Assembly: GCA_934141615.1 (NCBI GenBank)
Contig: CAKPCM010000040.1
Location: 1-8,249, forward strand
Reading direction: 5' to 3'
DNA: 8,249 nt
Source: an uncultured Bacilli bacterium
GTDB taxonomy: Bacteria > Bacillota_I > Bacilli_A > RF39 > UBA660
This document shows positions 1 to 6,236 of the stretch, in pieces. The translations under genes were made by a program, and so were the position numbers. Position 1 is the stretch's first letter. Each line of letters begins with the position of its first letter. The notes under the pieces were generated by a model that saw only the letters and a program-made list of their open reading frames with translations, was not told the DNA's origin and did no database searches.

Positions 1-176
1 CCGTAAGAGTAGGTGACGATTTAAATGATCTTCCTATGTTTTTTGATGAAGGCCTAAACGTTTGCGTTGATAATGCTATGTTTGAATTAAAGCAAAAGGC
101 GGGCTTTATAACTAAGTCTTGCGCAGAAGATGGTGTAGCTTATTTACTTGAGAATATTATAGAAGAAAAATTATAA
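1..176 (+). CDS. HAD-superfamily (Cof-type) phosphatase, C-terminal end
   Basis: Partial gene; the reading frame runs from base 3 to a TAA at 174-176 and the start lies outside the window. The visible 57 residues begin VRVGDDLNDLPMF, which matches HAD motif IV (GDxxND), where the aspartates bind the catalytic Mg2+. They continue with a VDNAMFELK segment and an EDGVAYLLENII tail that match the usual C-terminus of Cof/IIB-type HAD hydrolases (gNA...K..A...T....dGVa..l). Family members are cytosolic phosphatases acting on sugar phosphates, nucleotides or flavin/pyridoxal phosphates; the substrate cannot be told from this piece. No convincing GC-rich terminator follows the stop, and a new promoter begins 12 bases downstream, so metG is probably transcribed separately. 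Confidence 0.8.
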   Translation, partial: VRVGDDLNDLPMFFDEGLNVCVDNAMFELKQKAGFITKSCAEDGVAYLLENIIEEKL

Positions 177-187
177 TATTTATATAT

Positions 188-216
188 TTGAAATATAATA
201 AATAATGTGTTATAAT
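188..216 (+). promoter_or_regulatory. Promoter of the metG T-box leader
   Basis: The -35 box is TTGAAA (188-193) and the -10 box is a perfect TATAAT (211-216), with 17 bases between. A TG at 208-209 gives an extended -10 (TGT-TATAAT). Transcription would begin near 222-224, giving a leader of about 250 bases before metG, as expected for a T-box RNA. Confidence 0.8.
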
Positions 217-221
217 TTACT

Positions 222-450
222 TGTTTTAAAGGCAACGAAGGAAAGAAAAAGGTAAAACTATTAATAAGAGAACGCATAAATGGTGAAAGTGCGTAATAGA
301 TAATAACTATATAAATGGTTCTGGAGCTTTTTAACTGAATAGTTAGGTTAAAGCGGTAGCTACGTTATAGCATAAGAGCATATATATATTTATATATGAA
401 TTAAGGTGGTACCGCGGTTATAATCGTCCTTTGATAAGGACGATTTTTTT
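222..450 (+). promoter_or_regulatory. T-box riboswitch leader, probably methionine-specific
   Basis: T-box leaders bind uncharged tRNA and let transcription continue only when the cognate amino acid is short. The conserved T-box, AAGGTGGTACCGCG, is at 403-416, immediately before a terminator hairpin. Upstream lies a stem I candidate: arms 258-263 and 294-299 pair, followed by an AGAGA-like bulge and an apical hairpin closed by ACGC/GCGT (272-275 with 291-294) carrying the GGTGAAAG distal loop signature. Two further hairpins fit stems II and III (326-330 with 350-354, and 359-362 with 368-371). On the 3' side of stem I an ATG at 315-317, followed by G, sits where the specifier codon belongs, matching the methionyl-tRNA synthetase gene downstream. 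The T-box call is firm; the exact specifier position is inferred. Confidence 0.92.
422..450 (+). terminator. Conditional terminator of the T-box leader
   Basis: A perfect 10-base-pair stem (422-431 with 436-445), a TGAT loop and a run of T at 444-450 form an intrinsic terminator 20 bases before the metG start codon. Its 5' arm lies next to the T-box sequence, as expected when antiterminator and terminator exclude each other. Confidence 0.9.
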
Positions 451-470
451 ATTTCGAAAGGAGAATTATT

Positions 471-2021
471 ATGGAAAAGAAAAAATATTATATATCAACT
501 GCAATAGCATATACATCAGGTAAACCTCATATTGGAAATACGTATGAAATTGTTTTAGCAGATGCTATTGCAAGATACAAAAGGCAAAAAGGTTTTGATG
601 TATACTTTCAAACTGGAACTGATGAACATGGTGAAAAAATAGAATTAAAGGCAAAGGAAAGAGGCATTAGTCCAAAAGAGTTTGTAGATGAAGTATCTAC
701 TGAAATTAGAAGAATATGGGATGTTATGAATACATCTTATGATAAATTTGTTAGGACAACCGACCCACATCACGAAAGAATCGTTCAAAAAATATTTGAT
801 AAGATGTATGATAAAGGTGATATTTACAAGGGAGAGTATTCTGGACTTTATTGTACACCTTGTGAATCGTTTTGGACAGAAAGTCAGTTAGTAGATGGCA
901 AGTGCCCTGACTGCGGAAGAGAAGTTGAAGAAAAAAAGGAAGAAGCATACTTTTTTAAACTATCTAAGTATCAAGATAGATTAGTAAAGTACATAGAAGA
1001 ACATCCAGAATTCATACAACCTGAGTCAAGAAAAAACGAAATGCTTAATAATTTTATTAAACCAGGTCTTCAAGATTTATGCGTATCTAGAACTTCATTC
1101 GATTGGGGAATACCAGTTGACATAGATCCTAAACACGTTGTGTATGTTTGGCTTGATGCTTTAACAAACTATATAACAAACATAGGATATGATCCAGATG
1201 GTTCATCTAGTGAGTTTAATAAGTGGTGGCCTGCTGATTTACACTTAATTGGCAAAGATATAATAAGATTTCACACGATATACTGGCCTTGCTTTTTATG
1301 GAGTTTAGATTTAGAGCTTCCAAAACAAGTATTTGGTCATCCTTGGTTACTTACTAATAACGATAAGATAGGTAAATCAAGAGGAAATGCGATATATGCA
1401 GATAGCTTGGTAGATTTGTTTGGAGTAGATGCCGTAAGATATTATGTTTTACATGAAATTCCTTTTGCAAACGATGGTAACTTAACTTACGAACTATTAA
1501 TAGAAAGAACCAATACTGATTTAGCAAATACACTAGGTAATTTAGTTAACAGAACAATATCAATGGCTAACAAATACTTTGATGGACAAGTTGTTAATAA
1601 AAAAGTAAGTGATGCTTTAGATAAAGAATTAATAGATATGGTAAATGCTTTAGATGGTAAAGTAGAAAAGAGAATGGAAAAGTTAGAAATTGGTTTCGCA
1701 TTAGATGAAATATTTGAAGTTTTAAGAAGATTAAATAAATACATTGATGAAACTATGCCTTGGTCTTTAGCTAAGGAAGAAGATAAAAAAGATAGATTGG
1801 AAACAGTTTTATACAATTTACTTGAATCTATTAGAGTATGTGCAAACCATCTTAATCCTTTCTTAACTAATACTTCTAAAGAAATATTAAAACAATTAAA
1901 TACTACTTATACATCATTAGAATTTAAGGAAAATAGTTCTTATAGTAATATGAAACCAGAAGTGTTATTCCAAAGAATAGATAAAGAAAAGAAACTAAAG
2001 GAAATAGAAGAAAAGAATTAA
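471..2021 (+). CDS. metG: Methionyl-tRNA synthetase (MetRS)
   Basis: Cytosolic class I aminoacyl-tRNA synthetase that joins methionine to tRNA-Met using ATP. The HIGH motif appears as HIGN at residues 20-23 and the KMSKS loop as KIGKS at 299-303, followed by RGN. One zinc knuckle is visible, with CTPC at 128-131 and CPDC at 145-148. The Rossmann catalytic core fills roughly the first 330 residues and the helical anticodon-binding domain follows. At 516 residues the protein stops after that domain and lacks the C-terminal Trbp111-like tRNA-binding domain carried by longer bacterial forms of about 650 residues. The ATG is preceded by AAAGGAG at 457-463, seven bases upstream. A T-box leader controls the gene and a hairpin near 2063-2103 ends it, so it is probably monocistronic. 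KIGKS differs from the usual KMSKS, but both catalytic-loop lysines remain. Confidence 0.97.
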   Translation: MEKKKYYISTAIAYTSGKPHIGNTYEIVLADAIARYKRQKGFDVYFQTGTDEHGEKIELKAKERGISPKEFVDEVSTEIRRIWDVMNTSYDKFVRTTDPHHERIVQKIFDKMYDKGDIYKGEYSGLYCTPCESFWTESQLVDGKCPDCGREVEEKKEEAYFFKLSKYQDRLVKYIEEHPEFIQPESRKNEMLNNFIKPGLQDLCVSRTSFDWGIPVDIDPKHVVYVWLDALTNYITNIGYDPDGSSSEFNKWWPADLHLIGKDIIRFHTIYWPCFLWSLDLELPKQVFGHPWLLTNNDKIGKSRGNAIYADSLVDLFGVDAVRYYVLHEIPFANDGNLTYELLIERTNTDLANTLGNLVNRTISMANKYFDGQVVNKKVSDALDKELIDMVNALDGKVEKRMEKLEIGFALDEIFEVLRRLNKYIDETMPWSLAKEEDKKDRLETVLYNLLESIRVCANHLNPFLTNTSKEILKQLNTTYTSLEFKENSSYSNMKPEVLFQRIDKEKKLKEIEEKN

Positions 2022-2062
2022 TAATATATATTACTATTTAATTGCATAAAAAATTATGTTTC

Positions 2063-2103
2063 AAAAGTTAGCTAGCAGTAATTAATTTTACGCTAGCTTT
2101 TTT
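2063..2103 (+). terminator. Intrinsic terminator after metG
   Basis: GCTAGC at 2071-2076 pairs with GCTAGC at 2092-2097, with the A:T pair 2070:2098 extending the stem, and a T run follows at 2098-2103. AAAAG just upstream of the left arm could pair with part of the T tract if three bases bulge out. The position, 40-80 bases after the metG stop, fits the end of that transcript and separates metG from the next cassette. Confidence 0.75.
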
Positions 2104-2163
2104 AAATTTATTATAGTATTTAAATATTTTTATTGTAAAAAAGTGTAAAAATATTATATGGTT

Positions 2164-2194
2164 TTTACTTTGGTACATAATAATTTGTTATACT
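2164..2194 (+). promoter_or_regulatory. Probable promoter of the transglycosylase gene
   Basis: A TATACT -10 box at 2189-2194 has an extended TG (2186-2187). The best -35 candidate is TTTACT at 2164-2169, but its 19-base spacing is long, so the extended -10 probably does most of the work. Transcription would start near 2200, leaving a very short leader before the ATG at 2212. Confidence 0.6.
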
Positions 2195-2211
2195 ATATTT
2201 GGTGATTATAA

Positions 2212-3318
2212 ATGAGCGAATTAACAATAATGCATAAATATGGAATATCAGCGACATATTATGACAATAAATTTGAAGCTGTTCAAAAAGATGATTTGAA
2301 CAAAATGTTAGATGAGTTTAATAAAAGGAATATTAACGTTCATAATATTTATTTTAATGGTGATGATTTAGAGTGTTTTATTGGTGGATTAAAAGTTATT
2401 TTAAAAGATTATTATTACTTTCAAAACGATTCAAGATTTGATTTTATTTTTAATAAATTGAAATCATATAAATTATGTGATAAAACAAAAATAACAGCTA
2501 AAGTAGTAGCGGGTGTGCTTGCTATTTCAAGTATCATAAGTGTTGCAGCATATAAGGCTAATAATAAGAATCATGAAAGTTATGAGTCATATGTAGAGCC
2601 TAGTTATAGCACTCTTTACGTTGATAGTAATACAGCATCTTTAGATAATGATATAAATAAGAAGATTGATTCTGGCACAATAAATGTTGATAAAAAAGAT
2701 GAAGAAGAAACAAAAGATAATAATGCGCTTAAAGATGGCGCATTATCTAATCTTCAAATAGAAGATGAAACTGAAAGTGAAAAAGCAAATAAAACTAAGG
2801 AATTATATTATGACATAATAGAAAGGTATGCTAATATGTATGGCGTTTCACCTTCGGTTATTTTAGCTATCGCAACGCAAGAAAGGGGAGTTCATTCTGA
2901 TACTATAGACCCAGGTGGTGCAATAGGCCTTATGCAAGTGCAGGCATCAGTATGGGACGGTAAAGATTTAGAAGCATATAATTATGATACTAATAGTAAA
3001 GAGAAAATACATATAACGCTAGATAATCTAAGAAATGTTTCTTTTAACATAAAGGTAGGTTGTGCAATATTTCAAAATTACTTAAAACAAATGAAAGATA
3101 ATTATCCGTTAGCAATACAATCTTATAACATGGGACCTTCTAGCGTAAATAAAATACTTAATGCTTACTGCTTATCATGTGGTAAAACTTACGATGAAGT
3201 AATAAATTCGGATGATTTAGGCTGGCTTTCTTTTAGAAATTCTTCCTATCCAGGTGACATATCTTACTTAGAACATGTATCAAGATATATTAACTCAGAT
3301 AATTGTAAGATAAGGTAA
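2212..3318 (+). CDS. Membrane-anchored lytic transglycosylase-like (SLT-fold) protein
   Basis: 368 residues in four parts. Residues 1-93 form an N-terminal region I do not recognise. Residues 94-114 are one hydrophobic helix with lysines on its N-terminal side, which predicts an inside N-terminus. Residues 115-198 are a polar, acidic, low-complexity linker. Residues 199-312 form an SLT/lysozyme-like domain, with a short C-terminal tail ending in YLEHVSRYI. Domain motifs are all present: catalytic Glu224 (in TQERG), GAIGLMQV at 236-243 and YNMGP at 305-309. Such enzymes cut the MurNAc-GlcNAc bond of peptidoglycan outside the membrane. GGTGA about seven bases upstream supports the ATG. The stop lies 22 bases before the retron a1 arm with no terminator between, so transcription can run into the retron. 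A housekeeping wall enzyme or a retron partner are both possible; similar SLT domains are common in Bacillota. Confidence 0.85.
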   Translation: MSELTIMHKYGISATYYDNKFEAVQKDDLNKMLDEFNKRNINVHNIYFNGDDLECFIGGLKVILKDYYYFQNDSRFDFIFNKLKSYKLCDKTKITAKVVAGVLAISSIISVAAYKANNKNHESYESYVEPSYSTLYVDSNTASLDNDINKKIDSGTINVDKKDEEETKDNNALKDGALSNLQIEDETESEKANKTKELYYDIIERYANMYGVSPSVILAIATQERGVHSDTIDPGGAIGLMQVQASVWDGKDLEAYNYDTNSKEKIHITLDNLRNVSFNIKVGCAIFQNYLKQMKDNYPLAIQSYNMGPSSVNKILNAYCLSCGKTYDEVINSDDLGWLSFRNSSYPGDISYLEHVSRYINSDNCKIR

Positions 3319-3331
3319 ATTATTGTATAAT
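3303..3331 (+). promoter_or_regulatory. Promoter of the retron RNA
   Basis: The -35 box is TTGTAA (3303-3308), inside the last codons of the transglycosylase gene. The -10 box is a perfect TATAAT (3326-3331), with 17 bases between. The predicted start, near 3337-3340, falls directly at the a1 arm of the retron RNA, so this promoter would yield a transcript that begins where a retron RNA should begin. Confidence 0.75.
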
Positions 3332-3340
3332 GATGTTATG

Positions 3341-3348
3341 TGCAGGTA
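3341..3348 (+). repeat. Retron a1 arm (inverted repeat with a2)
   Basis: TGCAGGTA is the exact reverse complement of 3493-3500. A G:U pair (3340 with 3501) could add one more base pair. In retrons the a1/a2 duplex brings the branching G close to the template so that priming can occur. Confidence 0.8.
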
Positions 3349-3427
3349 GCGTTTGATTTTACTTGTAAAATCCTTTTAGCGAGTCGCTAAAGTAAGAAAT
3401 TTTAAATATAGACATTAAACTTATAAT

Positions 3428-3473
3428 GCAGGTGTACCATTATACGTTTCACGTATTTAAATGTACACCTTGC
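3428..3473 (+). other. msd hairpin, template of the retron cDNA
   Basis: The arms pair almost continuously. 3428-3436 pairs with 3464-3473 with one unpaired T (3471). C3437 is bulged, and 3438-3440 then pairs with 3461-3463. An inner stem ATACGT/ACGTAT (3442-3447 with 3451-3456) is closed by a TTC loop. A long hairpin of this kind, upstream of a2, is the usual form of msd, and its complement would be the hairpin of the msDNA. Confidence 0.75.
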
Positions 3474-3492
3474 TAATTAAAGTATGTGTTAG

Positions 3493-3500
3493 TACCTGCA
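3493..3500 (+). repeat. Retron a2 arm (inverted repeat with a1)
   Basis: TACCTGCA is the exact reverse complement of a1 at 3341-3348. It lies just before the AAGGAG ribosome binding site (3503-3508) of the reverse transcriptase gene, so RNA folding here may also affect how well that gene is translated. Confidence 0.8.
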
Positions 3501-3516
3501 TTAAGGAGATGATAAT

Positions 3517-4467
3517 ATGTGGAAGTATTTAACTGAATCTAAATATAACGAACTATTATCATCTTTTAATTTGGTTAATACATCTGATATAAAAAAGATG
3601 AATAAAATACTTTATGGTATCAGTAATAACATAGATTTAAATTATGAAGAGATAATAATTAAAAAGAAAAATAAGGGCTTAAGATATTTAAATGAACCTA
3701 GTCCTATTTTAAAAAGTATCCAAAAAAGAATTTTAAAAAACGTTTTGGAAGAAAAGATGATATCTAAGTGTGCATATGCTTATAAAAAGGGATTATCTAC
3801 CATTTTAAATGCTAAAAAACACGTAGGATGTAAAGTGATTTTAAAATTAGATATAGAAAATTTCTTTGATAATATTAATTTTTATAAGGTATATAATTCT
3901 TGTTTTAATGAGGGTTTATATCCAAAAAAACTAGGTATGCTTTTAACCAATTTATGTGTTTATAATGGTAAGCTTCCGCAGGGAGCGCCAACTAGTGGTT
4001 ACATATCCAATATAGTTCTTAGGGATTTTGATTGTAATATAGATGCATACTGTAAAGATAAAAACATTAATTATACTAGGTATTCTGATGATATGACTTT
4101 TTCTGGAGATTTTGATATAAGAAAGTTAATTAAATACGTAAATGAATTATTGTACAAAGAAGGATTTAGACTTAACAAATCCAAAATAAAAGTGGTTTTA
4201 AATACCACTAGGCAGCAGGTAACTGGGATAGTTGTTAATGAAAAAATAAATTTAAGCAAGAATTACAAAAGAAAAATTAGGCAAGAGGTATATTACGTAT
4301 TAAAGTATGGGGTAAAAAGTCATATTGAAAAAAGAAATATTAATTTATCTTGTAATAGATATTTAAGTGTGCTTCTTGGAAAAATAAATTACGTGTTAAC
4401 CGTAAATCCAAACGATAAAGAATTTATTAATTATAAAAATGAAATTAAACGTATAAAGAATAATTAA
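3517..4467 (+). CDS. Retron reverse transcriptase
   Basis: 316 residues, the normal size for a retron enzyme made of fingers, palm and thumb only. Motifs in order: NAKKH at 98-102, the NAxxH signature of retron region X; KLDIENFF with catalytic Asp112; LPQGAPTSG at 153-161; YSDD at 189-192 with the metal-binding aspartates 191 and 192; and VTGIVVN at 235-241, the VTG signature of retron region Y, which helps recognise the cognate RNA. It copies the msd part of the RNA just upstream into branched msDNA. There is no maturase X or endonuclease domain, which argues against a group II intron, and no template/variable repeat pair as in DGRs. AAGGAG at 3503-3508 supports the ATG. In described systems the enzyme, its RNA and an effector act together in phage defence. 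The retron subtype cannot be fixed by eye. Confidence 0.93.
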   Translation: MWKYLTESKYNELLSSFNLVNTSDIKKMNKILYGISNNIDLNYEEIIIKKKNKGLRYLNEPSPILKSIQKRILKNVLEEKMISKCAYAYKKGLSTILNAKKHVGCKVILKLDIENFFDNINFYKVYNSCFNEGLYPKKLGMLLTNLCVYNGKLPQGAPTSGYISNIVLRDFDCNIDAYCKDKNINYTRYSDDMTFSGDFDIRKLIKYVNELLYKEGFRLNKSKIKVVLNTTRQQVTGIVVNEKINLSKNYKRKIRQEVYYVLKYGVKSHIEKRNINLSCNRYLSVLLGKINYVLTVNPNDKEFINYKNEIKRIKNN

Positions 4468-4482
4468 TTTTATTCTTTTTTT
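4455..4482 (+). terminator. AT-rich terminator overlapping the reverse transcriptase stop
   Basis: AAAGAATAA (4455-4463) pairs perfectly with TTATTCTTT (4470-4478) around a six-base loop, and seven T follow at 4476-4482. The stem contains one G:C pair, so it may be leaky. It lies over the TAA at 4465-4467 and would separate the retron cassette from murE at least in part. Confidence 0.5.
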
Positions 4483-4533
4483 GTTGCATATTTCTTTATT
4501 TTACATAAATAACTATAGAGGTGATTAGTTTTA

Positions 4534-5832
4534 ATGATATGGACTAATTCTAAATATGTAGGTGATCGAGATGTATTTTTAGCAACCGAAAGAAATTATA
4601 AATACATAGATTTAAATTTACTTAAGAAAGTATCAGAAATAGTGTTTGTAAATGATGAAAATAAATACATATATGATAATTATTATGACAAAATAAAAGA
4701 TATTAAATTAATTGGGATAACTGGTACTAATGGTAAGACTACAACTTGTTATTTAATATATCAAATGCTTAATTTAATTGGAATTAAAACAGCTTACATA
4801 GGAACCATTGGTTTTTATATAGATGATATGGTATTTAAATTAGATAATACAACACCAGAAATTAGTCTTTTATATAATATGCTTTATTATGCTAAAAAAA
4901 GAAAATGTAAGGTAGTTGTTATGGAAGTGTCATCACATGCTTTAAAACAAGATAGAACATACGGGTTATTATTTGATTCAGTGCTAGTTACAAACATAAC
5001 AAGAGATCATTTGGATTATCATAAAACTTTAAAAGATTATATAAAAAGTAAACAAAAATTAATTCATTTAACACGTGGTAAAAAGATTTGTATTTTAAAT
5101 AAAAAAGATAAATACTATAAAAAATTTAGAACAAAAAGTAATAACAACATAATAATAGGTAAAGACGTTAAGATAACACTTGTTTTGATGAATAGTTCAA
5201 ATACTTATGTAATAGTTAAAGATACGGTTAAAAGATGTTTTATACTTCCTTTTATGGGCCTATTTAACGTATATAACTTCTTGTATGCATATTATGCGAT
5301 AAAATATTTAGGATATAATTTGAACCCTTTAAAAGATAAATATTATCTTTTAAAAGAGCCACCTGGTAGGATGGAGAAAGTAAAATATAAATCGAATAAT
5401 ATTTTTATTGATTATGCCCATACTCCTGATGCGGTTTTAAATGTATTAAAAACTGTAAGTAAAGTAAAAAATAACGGAATCATAACCATAATAGGATGTG
5501 GAGGAGACAGGGACAAAGAAAAAAGACCAATGATGGCAAAAGTGGCCTGTAAATACTCATCGTTTGTAATATTTACAAATGATAATCCAAGAGGTGAAGA
5601 CGAAAAAGAAATTATGAAAGATATATTAAAGGGAGCGTCTAATAATTATGAGGTTATATATGATAGATATGATGCTATAAAAGAAGGCGTTAGAATGTTA
5701 AAGGATAACATGATATTAATGATTTTAGGAAAAGGACATGAAGATTACCAAATAATAAAGGGAGAAAAACTTTATTTTAGTGATAAGGATGCGGCTTATA
5801 AAGTGATAAAAAAACTAGAAGAAACAAATTAA
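4534..5832 (+). CDS. murE: UDP-MurNAc-tripeptide synthetase (MurE), compact N-terminal domain
   Basis: Cytosolic Mur ligase that adds the third amino acid to UDP-MurNAc-L-Ala-D-Glu using ATP. Motifs are complete: P-loop GITGTNGKTT at 61-70 (Lys68), EVSSHAL at 131-137, DHLDYH, Lys173 at the place of the carbamylated lysine, PPGRME, YAHTPDA, GCGGDRD, DNPRGED at 350-356 and GKGHE at 399-403. DNPR is the signature of enzymes that add meso-diaminopimelate, not L-lysine. At 432 residues it is about 60 shorter than usual. The loss is in the N-terminal UDP-binding domain, which starts near the usual DSRxV segment (here TNSKYVGDRDVF) and lacks the DGH loop. The short form is not a start error, because an in-frame TGA lies at 4522-4524. 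GAGGTGA at 4518-4524 is the ribosome binding site. It is 66 bases behind the reverse transcriptase gene, and I see only a weak promoter candidate between them. Confidence 0.9.
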   Translation: MIWTNSKYVGDRDVFLATERNYKYIDLNLLKKVSEIVFVNDENKYIYDNYYDKIKDIKLIGITGTNGKTTTCYLIYQMLNLIGIKTAYIGTIGFYIDDMVFKLDNTTPEISLLYNMLYYAKKRKCKVVVMEVSSHALKQDRTYGLLFDSVLVTNITRDHLDYHKTLKDYIKSKQKLIHLTRGKKICILNKKDKYYKKFRTKSNNNIIIGKDVKITLVLMNSSNTYVIVKDTVKRCFILPFMGLFNVYNFLYAYYAIKYLGYNLNPLKDKYYLLKEPPGRMEKVKYKSNNIFIDYAHTPDAVLNVLKTVSKVKNNGIITIIGCGGDRDKEKRPMMAKVACKYSSFVIFTNDNPRGEDEKEIMKDILKGASNNYEVIYDRYDAIKEGVRMLKDNMILMILGKGHEDYQIIKGEKLYFSDKDAAYKVIKKLEETN

Positions 5833-5891
5833 ATTTGCTGTAATGAATATAGAATAAATATGATGGGAGTACATAGAGTTTTTTTGTCAAA

Positions 5892-6183
5892 TTGGGAAAG
5901 AATAATGATCTTATTTGGCATATAAAAGGTGATATGAAATGCTTTAAAATGCATAAGTTTTATAGACTATGATGTTTACATAATTTGTGAATCTAAAATA
6001 TATGAAGAGTTTATAGGTTACTGTGATATGATGTATCTAACTGAAATTGATGATGAGTGTTTAAATGCAGATTGTTATTTTCCAAGTTTTAGAGATGAGG
6101 ATTGGCAGAAAAAAGTGTTAGAGGAACATTTGGAAAATGAACCACCATATAAACATATCATGTATAAAAAATGTAATACCTAA
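5892..6183 (+). pseudogene. folA: Dihydrofolate reductase remnant
   Basis: No intact gene lies between 5833 and 6234, but two pieces of a DHFR remain. Frame one (5892-5969) reads LGKNNDLIWHIKGDMKCFK, matching the N-terminal substrate-site segment (iGk.ndLpWh...D...Fk), and ends at TGA 5970-5972. A second frame (5965-6183) carries the C-terminal part: DVYIICESKIYEEF in place of the usual DVFVIGGaeIYeqF, then MYLTEID, CYFPSF, a Trp, and PPYKHIMYKK before TAA. Compared with a normal enzyme of about 160 residues, some 60 residues of the middle are missing, the two halves are in different frames, and the cofactor-binding GG is lost. DHFR reduces dihydrofolate to tetrahydrofolate; this copy cannot. 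Bases 5833-5891 show no clear start or other feature. A large deletion, not a sequencing error, best explains it. Confidence 0.85.
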
Positions 6184-6209
6184 GATAAAAATATTTTAGT
6201 TATGTAGAA

Positions 6210-6236
6210 AAAAAGAAAGACCGATATCGGTCTTTT
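6210..6236 (-). terminator. Terminator of the AAA+ gene, partly bidirectional
   Basis: A perfect 20-base palindrome at 6216-6235, centred on GATATC, folds into a strong hairpin. Read on the minus strand it is followed by CTTTTTTT, a good T tract, and it touches the stop codon of the AAA+ gene. On the plus strand only TTTT follows, so it may also end transcription through the DHFR remnant, but less efficiently. Confidence 0.85.

Larger units (their letters stand above)
3338..3500 (+). ncRNA. Retron msr-msd non-coding RNA
   Basis: Template and primer RNA for the reverse transcriptase encoded 17 bases downstream. Seen in sequence: complementary ends a1 (3341-3348) and a2 (3493-3500); two short msr hairpins, 3355-3361 with 3366-3372 and 3375-3381 with 3385-3391; a single-stranded AT-rich stretch; then a long msd hairpin at 3428-3473. 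An AGC directly after a1 (3348-3350) puts G3349 where the branching guanosine should be. In known retrons that G primes cDNA synthesis through its 2'-OH, starting opposite the bases next to a2. Reverse transcription would therefore run from about 3490 back towards about 3425, giving an msDNA near 65 nucleotides. Exact RNA and DNA ends, and the branch base, are predictions. The boundaries fit the promoter at 3303-3331. Confidence 0.82.

Noticed and set aside
279..282. ATG in the apical loop of stem I as the T-box specifier
   Set aside because: This ATGGTGAAAG stretch is the conserved distal loop signature of stem I; the specifier lies further down the 3' side, where an ATG at 315-317 fits.
751..948. 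Minus-strand open frame of 65 codons
   Set aside because: It lies wholly inside metG, whose frame is certain; the product has no recognisable domain.
1487..1816. Minus-strand open frame of 109 codons
   Set aside because: It is antisense to the anticodon-binding part of metG; its Ser/Leu-rich composition is what AT-rich Lys/Asp codons give on the other strand.
4071..4259. Minus-strand open frame of 62 codons
   Set aside because: It is antisense to the YSDD-VTG region of the reverse transcriptase, with no ribosome binding site or domain.
3517..4467. Group II intron maturase or diversity-generating retroelement as alternative for the RT
   Set aside because: There is no maturase X or endonuclease domain, no domain V-like hairpin downstream and no template/variable repeat pair; NAxxH and VTG motifs plus the upstream a1/msr/msd/a2 structure fit a retron.
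2022..4533. Insertion sequence, att sites or other mobile-element borders around the retron
   Set aside because: I see no transposase, integrase, tRNA gene or matching long direct or inverted repeats at the cassette edges; the only repeats belong to the RNA itself.
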